27,497 bases of DNA from Leucocoprinus leucothites (lineage: Eukaryota; Basidiomycota; Agaricomycetes; Agaricales; Agaricaceae): assembly GCA_013368445.1 (NCBI GenBank), contig JAACJO010000080.1, positions 1 to 27,497 on the forward strand, read 5' to 3'. The notes beneath the pieces were generated by a model, which saw nothing but the letters and a program-made list of their open reading frames with translations, was not told the DNA's origin and did not search any database. Each line of letters starts with the position of its first letter. Position 1 is the first letter of the stretch. The position numbers and the translations under genes are program-made. This document shows, one piece after another, positions 20,655 to 27,497 of this stretch.

Positions 20655-21514
20655 GGTCGGTATTTTGAACTGGGGTGATGGGTGGTCCTAGTAGATATCG
20701 TCTCGTAGGTACCTGCCTTTTAACTGCCTGGGATCCGATTTTTTTTTCCACTCCCTGAGCCACAAGCGTTTTTCGACAAGCAAAGATGCTTATATTATCG
20801 TTCCTTGACATCTTGACAGATCGGGATTACTATCAACGCGTTTTCTTGGCATTTCGCGTTTCCTAACGAAACAGAAAGTCCAAAAGTAATTGAGAACGTC
20901 CAATTTGTCACGGCATGCGCAGGATTTAGCGTGCCAACACCGAGCCATTCCGCACATTTGTTATATCGACCACGCCCCCATTACATATTTATTGACAGCC
21001 GACAAGGGCCCTGCATTTGAATATGGCTAAGTACCGGCAAGCCAAGACTGGCACAGCCTCCACTCAGCGCCCGCTGCCAAAATGTCAGTCAATCACATCG
21101 AGCAACGAACACACGTACTAGAGTTCGCGAAATGAGCGGACACACACGGAATCGTATCCTTCAGCTGACCTTCAGCTGACAGCCATAGGAGCTGATAATC
21201 CATCACAACTGATATGTTTTTTTTTGGTTTGGAGACTGTAGATCACTGGGGTTTCAATCAATTTCGCCTCCACACCATCAGCTTCTGAGCCTTACTTTGT
21301 AGCGTGAAACCAGTCCTTCCAGTACTAAAAAGGATGATAGTCCTGGAGATGTAGCTTGTGTGATGTTCGGAATCAAACCAGTTTTCTCTGTATCTATGAT
21401 CCCACCCAATGAGCACCAACGATTTTGTAAACAAAAACCTTCACCTTGATACATGAACTATGCTCGACCTGGTGGCACGTTCGAATCTCGGAGAATAGGC
21501 GGTCTTGGCTGTGT
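20655..21514. other. Intergenic, no gene seen
   Basis: About 860 bp without convincing coding sequence. It includes the presumed promoter of the minus-strand secreted protein (first ~200 bp), an 8-T and a 9-T run (near 20740 and 21220), and a short direct repeat of CAGCTGACCTT/CAGCTGACAG near 21160-21180. Confidence 0.5.
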
Positions 21515-22202
21515 ATAGATCGGAAAGAGAGATGAAAATTACTTGTAAAGGTTATAGTGGCATGTACGCTACGAGTCAACACGACAAGCTCTGATGCACT
21601 CCCCCTCCAAACGCTGGTATTGGACGTGCCAAGTCTCATTACCAGTGATCTCGGTACTGTCGATGTCAATAGCACCAACAGCACCGGCACTAACCCAGTA
21701 GATACACGCTTCCGACTTGCCGCCAACCTCGATTTGTGTAGAGACAGCAATAGCATTTACCATTCTTGCAACAATACGAACATGTAGTTGTGAAGTAGTA
21801 CCGATATTGTATTAGTACCGAGCGCAAATGAACAGATCGCGCACCCGCGCTCACCTCCCTGACAACGCCTTTCCCGCTAGTCTAGCCGCTCGCTGCTCAT
21901 CGCTGCCCTTGTTGTTGTTGTTCTTGCTGCTGCTATTGGGCCAAGCGGCCTTCAGGACCAAATTCCAACTCCAGGGAAAGCGCGCCTCCTTCATCTTCAT
22001 CTATAACACGTTGACAAAGTCAGCACGACATTCTTTTGATCAGGCCCTAACTTCCTTGTAACGATGAGGAAAGGAAGTTCGTAGGAAACAAGGGGAGGAT
22101 ACTCACAATGCTTCTTCTCCACTTTCGTAACCTCGAATCCACGTGTATCTTTATTTAACCCAATAGTGGGTATGTTCGACTGTCGAACATTGAGCACCGA
22201 CA
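21515..22202 (-). pseudogene. Decayed tandem duplicate of the NAA10 3' end and its downstream flank
   Basis: Reading minus, 22202-22107 encodes SVLNVRQSNIPTIGLNKDT, a diverged version of the NAA10 segment [18 protein letters not shown], followed by GFEVTKVEKKH. The same donor (GTGAGT) sits at 22106, and a second exon-like piece at 22000-21897 matches the last NAA10 exon up to a stop. A TAG at 21935-21933 replaces a Gln codon at the start of an expanded Gln tract. Upstream exons encoding the acetyl-CoA site are missing, so it cannot make an active enzyme. Downstream, 21515-21735 matches 22330-22510 (shared CTCGGTACTGTCGATGTCAA), showing that the duplication included 3' flanking DNA. Confidence 0.8.
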
Positions 22203-22728
22203 AATTCGACTTCGAGTAAAGAAAAACAACTCACAGAACAAAGAACGTCTCATCCCTCGTCTTGCTGCATGAACCATCCTTGATCCAGCCAGTCCAAATC
22301 TCGGAAAGCAGACGGCCACTGTGCCTGTATAGATCAGAAAGGGAGATGAAAATCGCATGTAACATTATAGTGATATGTGCACTGCAAGTGAGCACGACAA
22401 GCTCGGACTTCCTCCAAACCCTGATATCGGTGGCGTCGATCGCTATACCAGTGGTCTCGGTACTGTCGATGTCAACAGCACCAGCACTGGCTACCAGCAG
22501 GCACGCTTCTCAACTTGTACAGAGAAATGAGGAAAAAGAATGAATAGCATTTACCGCGCGTCATGCTAAAGCGGCATCTCGATAGCGAACATGTACCGAT
22601 AAATGACCTAGATACCCAGAACCCAGAACTGTAATGCAAAGTCGTATTAGTACTGAGAGCGTATGAGCATAGCAGCATCTGTGCCTACCTCCAAACACCT
22701 TGCTAGGCTTACACCCGCAGCTCGCCGT
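22203..22728. other. Spacer between NAA10 and its duplicate
   Basis: Contains the 3' flank of NAA10, whose part 22330-22510 is the parent of the duplicated flank at 21515-21735. No separate gene recognised. Confidence 0.5.
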
Positions 22729-23601
22729 TCATCGCTGCCCCTGCTGCTGTTGGGCCAAACGTCCTTCAGGATCAAAATACAACCTCATCGAAAGCGCGTC
22801 TTCACCATCCCCATCTAACGAACACTATCAGCATGATGATCATCCAAAAATGCACCCGTAACGACGAAGGCAAGGCAGGGGAGGACACTCACAATACTTC
22901 TTCTCCACTTTTGCAACTTCAAATCCAAGTGTATCTTTATACAACCCAATGGCTGGCATATTCGACTGTCGAACGTGAAGTGAGCAATAAGCTGCTCCGT
23001 AGATTTTTTCCATTGCTTCTTCTATCTTACGCGTACGTGCGGTGATAAGTCGAGCATGACCGAGCGAGAGCATTAGTCAATGGGGGAGAGAGAGAGGAAG
23101 AGAGAAGAGAACGCACGGCTCAACAACATCAACTGTTTCGCGATACCTAATCTTCTATATTGTCGAATAACAGAGATAGAGTTAACATGTCCATGCGTCT
23201 CTGATCCTTCATGATTATCCTCGTCCGAAGGTTCTTCTCTATCCACACACACATTAACAAACTACCACCACCACAAAGTGAAGGAACGTACATTCGAGAT
23301 AAAACGTATCCCACAATTCTCCCTTTATGATCTTCGGCTACAAACGAGAGCTGCGGCCACGACATTAGATGATACACCCCTGCGCACCACATTATCAGTT
23401 CTTTGGCGCGTGAGCAAGGAGGACAAGACGGACAGAATCGCATAGAGTAGTTCTCAGGTAGATTTTGTAGATTGCTGGCTTGCATACCGGGAAGGTCCTC
23501 AACCTATCAAGCAAGTGGAAGGCGGGGAGAGCTAGATGAGGATGAGGATCTTCCTTAGGAGAGGGTAGAGTTTGGCATACCCTTGCAAGGCGGATGTTCA
23601 T
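22729..23601 (-). CDS. naa10: N-alpha-acetyltransferase catalytic subunit of NatA (ARD1/NAA10)
   Basis: Six exons (minus): 23601-23581, 23503-23434, 23379-23292, 23238-23117, 23021-22893, 22814-22729, all in phase, 171 aa. The start [20 protein letters not shown] is typical of NAA10, followed by [20 protein letters not shown] and GRIVGYVLS. The acetyl-CoA loop is [13 protein letters not shown], then [20 protein letters not shown] and [15 protein letters not shown]. The C-terminus is a short Gln-rich tail. With NAA15 the enzyme acetylates N-termini exposed after Met removal, on ribosomes, which fits its place beside ribosomal protein genes, though that neighbourhood may be chance. Some acceptors are closely spaced; the W-V-Y join between exons 2 and 3 is my choice. 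Confidence 0.93.
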
Positions 23602-23827
23602 GTCTGCGCAGGTCGAGAGATAGAGGTTAGGCGTTGAGGGAAGAGCAAGGTCGCGATCGTGGGAGGATGTTGAATTGTGATGATCGGTGATCAAGAAATT
23701 GATATGACAGAAAATCATGGCGGCATATATAACAAACAACATATGTATTTTGTGACAGCATACATGACCAAGAATCTCCATGATAATGCAACATAAAGAC
23801 CATGATAACATCCCCAACTCTCGACGT
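23602..23827. promoter_or_regulatory. Short spacer between RPS13 stop and NAA10 start
   Basis: Only 226 bp separate the end of RPS13 from the start of NAA10 on the same strand. It must contain the RPS13 transcript end and the NAA10 promoter. No clear TATA box at a standard distance. Confidence 0.4.
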
Positions 23828-24462
23828 TTAAGCAATGAGAGTCGAAGCAGTAGCCGAATCATACTTGAAAGTAGGAGGAATCTGCTGCTTGGTCTTGTAA
23901 TACCTCGCAAGCCTATGAATCCTCGACTCGATCAAGATGAGACGGAACTTGGAGTCTTTGTCCTTGCGGTTGACTTCCAAGTGCTTGCGAACGGCGACCG
24001 CCTTTTTGATGAGGTGCCAAAGGTCCTCAGGGATGGATGGGCCAAGTCCTATCCCCAAACAAAAGGCATGTAGAAAAATCGAGTATATCAATCACATAAG
24101 GAAAAGTGGAAACAAACAGACGATAGTGTATGAGTAAGGGTGGGAGGAGGAGAGTGTAGCGAGCGTACCTTGAGACTTGAGGATACGCAAGATTTTGTTT
24201 CCGGTGACGAAGCGCACTTGGGGGATACCGTGCGAGTCGCGAAGGGTGACACCGATTTGGGAGGGAGTAAGACCTTTACGCGCGAGCTTGACGATTTGCT
24301 CGACGACTTCCTCTGGGGTGGTCTTGAGCCACGAAGGAGGTGTCCTGCGGTAAGGGAGGGCAGAGGACGCTAGTACCTCAAGTTTCAGTACGGTGTGCTC
24401 CTCAGCACGCAAGAGTTGATCGACGTACAAATGCCCTTTCCGGGAGCGTGCATACGACCCAT
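23828..24462 (-). CDS. rps13: 40S ribosomal protein S13 (uS15)
   Basis: Three exons (minus): 24462-24429, 24369-24169, 24048-23828, in phase, 151 aa, exactly the usual eukaryotic length. It starts [20 protein letters not shown], continues with [12 protein letters not shown] and [15 protein letters not shown], and ends with [20 protein letters not shown] and TLIA. It is a small-subunit protein that binds 18S rRNA near the subunit interface. Intron 1 (24428-24370) splits the codon for the first Ser of ISSSALP. The gene is head-to-head with RPS6. Confidence 0.98.
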
Positions 24463-24775
24463 GGCTGATAATTCTTGAGGAGGACGACTTGAGGATGGGC
24501 TTTGCCTTGAGGAACGAGATTCCTTGTCGCTGATTCCACAGTCCCGGAAGACGCCGAGATGTGGCTGATGCAGCTATACACTACCAAACCTTAATTCCGC
24601 CACCTGCTTTGGGTGAGGTTTGTTTGTCGGTGTTACCCTAAACTCGCCCAGGCCGTACCCAACGCTCGACCCCTTCTCGTCGTTCGCTTTCGTTTGCAAC
24701 AGACGGCGACTCCGGCCCATCAAGGTATGTAGCATCTGCTTGTAACCTCCGCCATTCTGACACTTTGATTCTAGA
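24463..24775. promoter_or_regulatory. Divergent promoter and leaders of RPS13 and RPS6
   Basis: The start codons at 24462 (minus) and 24776 (plus) are 313 bp apart. On the RPS6 side a 50-nt intron (24725 GTATGT ... 24774 TTCTAG) ends one base before the ATG, so the RPS6 leader is spliced. A shared control region would suit co-expression of two 40S subunit genes. No single factor site can be named with confidence. Confidence 0.7.
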
Positions 24776-25715
24776 ATGAAGTTCAACATTGCCAGTAAGC
24801 GATTTGTCCTTGGGAGATAGGCGATTGGAGAGACTGAACTGGTTGTTTAGACCCCGCAACTGGGGCTCAAAAGCTCATCGACCTCGACGATGAGAAGCGA
24901 TTGTACGCTTCCCGTCTTCCCGTCATCTTTCCTTTACCCAAATTAATCACCCCCTCCTCTAGCCGTATCTTCTACGACAAGAAGATCTCCCAAGAAGTTC
25001 CCGGCGACACTCTCGGCGATGAATGGAAAGGCTACATCTTCCGCATCACAGGTGGAAACGACAAACAAGGTTTCCCCATGAAACAAGGTGTCCTCCTCCC
25101 CTACCGTGTCCGGCTTCTCCTCTCCGATGGGCACAGCTGCTACCGTATCCGTCGCACAGGTGAACGTCGTCGTAAATCTGTTCGTGGATGCATCGTAGGC
25201 CCGGATATCTCTGTGCTCTCTCTTGTGATCGTCAAACAGGGCGAGAGTGAGATCCCAGGGCTGACGGATACCGTGTTGCCGAAGAGGCTTGGACCGAAGA
25301 GGGCTACCAAGATTCGCAAGTTCTTTAATTTGAACAAGGATGATGATGTGAGGAAGTATGTGGTCAGGAGGGAGGTGAAGAGTAGCAAGAAGGAGGATGC
25401 TAAGCCTTATACTAAGGCGTACGTGCTCCCTGTCTTTTTATGCGTTTTCACTCATGACTTGATTTTCGCAGTCCTAAAATCCAACGATTGGTCACTCCTC
25501 TCCGTCTTCAACGCCGCCGTCACCTCCGCTCTCTCAAGCGCCGCAGGCTGGAACACCAGAAGGAGCAAAAGACCGAATACGAGTACGTACCCATCTCTCC
25601 TCTCCTTACCTATCCTTAATTTAATTATCCTTACAGTGCTATCCTCGCCAAGCGTCTCTCCGAGAAAAAGGCCAAAGCAGCTGCTGTCAAGGCATCGCAC
25701 AAGGCTGCTGCGTAG
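24776..25715 (+). CDS. rps6: 40S ribosomal protein S6 (eS6)
   Basis: Five exons: 24776-24794, 24851-24902, 24963-25418, 25472-25582, 25637-25715, in phase, 238 aa, the usual fungal size. It begins [20 protein letters not shown], then [52 protein letters not shown] and [18 protein letters not shown]. It ends in a basic, Ala/Lys-rich tail ([16 protein letters not shown]). Exon 1 is only 19 nt of coding sequence, an early-intron layout common in fungal ribosomal protein genes. Confidence 0.98.
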
Positions 25716-27469
25716 TCTCCCTACTCCTACATACCTACCTATACTACGTAACTTCTCGTGTCGCTTTTCATATGGAGTATGTTTTAGCATGCCAATCTCA
25801 ATGATCATATGCCGCAACCTAAGTTAGCTGTGATCACGATTTCTTGGCGCTAAGTTGACTTCGGATAAAAATAAGTACATGTAAGCCCTGGGGCAGATTT
25901 GATGGGCCGCTCAACTTAGTCTCAACACACACAACCACCACCATCTTCTTTCCAAGGTCACTCAGGGCCCTTCCCTCACTAAAGCAGGCTCTCTTTCTGG
26001 CTTCTCTCCGGCTGGCGACAGGTTCTTCTTCCTGATATCCCGTGAAACAGACCACATCTGAGTTCTAGCGACATGCTCGAGGACGCCACCAACCCTTGGA
26101 TCAGCCGCAAGTCCTTGTCGCGTGGATGAACTTCTCCTCAGGTTCTCTAGTACAATTGTGTAGTACTTGGACCTGCGTGCTTCTCCTGCGCTCAATGATT
26201 ATTTCTAGTTAATCTGTGTCTTGTCGATTTTGGTTTTTGGGAGACGGCTCTGAATGCTAACGTGGGGTCATTCATCGTGTATGTTGCCGCTATGAGGGAC
26301 TTTGGGGTGTGTATAGTGTGGTGGAAAATCCAGGATGTGGGGGTTGGTCTAACCTGGATCCGTTGAGTTGATTCTTAGGGTTCTTCAAAATGTTTGCTAG
26401 CCTCTTTATTGCCTCTTGCTGGACTTTTTACAGTTTCGTGGATCTGATTGGTTATGATTTAGTTGCTTTGGCTGGTCAGTCTCGGCTCGGTTTCAGCTCT
26501 GCGTTCAGAGATTGAAATACCTCGGTTGACTCATGACCTACTGTCACGAAAGAATGCTCAGCCGATGGAGCTGGTAGAAACGAGCTCAGCTGTATATTCG
26601 ACAATCCCGCAGGCTCATTTAGTACAGCTTTGACTGGGTGGACTGTTACTTTACGTGGCTCACATGGAGGGCTTTCCGAAAATGATTGAACACTAATACT
26701 TTTGGTCTCCTATCAACCCTGTTGGTTAATCTTCTCAAGTTAGCACTGGCGTTTTGAAATTCGAGTCCATGGAGGCTCAGGAGTAGACTCGGACTCGGAC
26801 TCGGACTTGCCGCTCCCCCTCTTGATGGCACGCTTGCATTTCTCATCATCACCGCTACTTAGATTGAGCTTTTCTGAAAAGTTGATTGACAGAGTGAACT
26901 TCTGATTTTCTTAGGTGCTTTAGACTCGTGCGCCAAAATTACGGAATTCTAGTGGGGTACAAGTATAGACATGAGGACTTCCGGGATCCATATTGCATTC
27001 ATACATATCACAAATGGCACCACATGGACATGCATTGATAATTCTGGACGTCAAACAACCTCACTCCCTGACTTCTTCCCTTGGTCTTGTACGCCACGAC
27101 AGCTGGGCTCGTTAACTTTCACCCACAAAAGGCCTTTGGACTCTTTGCATGCTCTCTCTGGCTCCCGCACAGGAAACACTCTGCAGAAGGGGGGATTGCT
27201 CACAGTAGAAATGCTCTGTCATTGGATCTTCATCTGCGCTCACTTCATGAATGACACTTCTTGACTGGCATTAGACGTGTCGAATGCACGTTTTTCGTTA
27301 GATCAGGGTTATTTAAATGATCACTAGTCTTATTTGAAGTGCCAGGACTTGAGGTATAACGTTATTCGGCTCTCAAATGCATCGTACGACATATTTTTTG
27401 AGACTATAAAGCTTGGTACCACCTTCATCCCTACCCTCATTCCCCCACCGCCACATCAATTTCTTAATC
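25716..27469. other. Intergenic, no gene recognised
   Basis: About 1.75 kb. Minus-strand frames at 26195-25962 and 26055-25834 overlap in different registers. The first (RSKYYTIVLENLRRSSSTRQ and onward) looks protein-like, but I found no start, splice partners or family. A CGGACT repeat lies at about 26785-26805. The last 60 bp lead into the gene start at the right edge. Confidence 0.4.
27405..27410 (+). promoter_or_regulatory. TATA box (TATAAA)
   Basis: TATAAA 60 bp before the ATG at 27470, with a C-rich pyrimidine leader between them, as is common in highly expressed basidiomycete genes. Confidence 0.5.
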
Positions 27470-27497
27470 ATGGCACAGTGCCCCGATCCCACGAAAT
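27470..27497 (+). CDS. Start of an unknown protein, cut by the window edge
   Basis: ATG in the context AATCATGGC, after a TATA box and a CT-rich leader, opens MAQCPDPTK and runs off the window. Too short to identify. It is called from promoter context only. Confidence 0.4.

Noticed and set aside
21394..21763. Minus-strand frames of 120 and 64 codons
   Set aside because: They lie in the duplicated NAA10 3' flank and are not preserved in the parental flank at 22330-22510.

Overview
The window looks like nuclear DNA of a filamentous basidiomycete, probably an agaricomycete. Coding regions are broken by many ~50-nt GT-AG introns, and three conserved host genes on the right can be spliced by eye to family length: NAA10 (171 aa), ribosomal protein S13/uS15 (151 aa) and ribosomal protein S6/eS6 (238 aa). 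Placement below phylum is inference.

Left two thirds (1-19490) is transposon territory. A 14.4-kb candidate element (about 5089-19490) is bounded by a perfect 23-bp terminal inverted repeat (5094-5116 / 19463-19485). Both ends also carry arrays of the same 8-bp motif in inverted orientation. Inside are a six-intron SPT5-like gene on the minus strand (7764-11104, 1011 aa), a twelve-intron gene of unknown function on the plus strand (13424-16902, 889 aa) with a Cys-rich N-terminus and a J-domain-like HPDKN motif near its C-terminus, and a two-intron DDE integrase/transposase (17435-19048, 503 aa). How these products cooperate is unknown. The integrase should do the DNA chemistry; the SPT5-like and HPD proteins are either accessory factors or cargo.

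Positions 1-5088 are a second, direct-orientation copy of 13166-18480. It stops abruptly in intron 2 of the integrase, right beside the left inverted repeat of the big element. It is peppered with single-base losses that are almost all C, then A, on the plus strand. That pattern looks like unpolished long-read consensus, perhaps at a contig end, rather than natural decay, so the frameshifts there should not be read as biology without read-level checks.

Right third (19.5-27.5 kb) is host sequence: a secreted Cys-rich, probably GPI-anchored protein (minus, 19753-20654); a gene-poor stretch; a decayed tandem duplicate of the 3' end of NAA10 (21897-22202); NAA10 itself (minus); RPS13 (minus); a 313-bp divergent promoter; RPS6 (plus, with a 5'UTR intron); about 1.75 kb without a recognisable gene; and the first codons of a plus-strand gene at the right edge.
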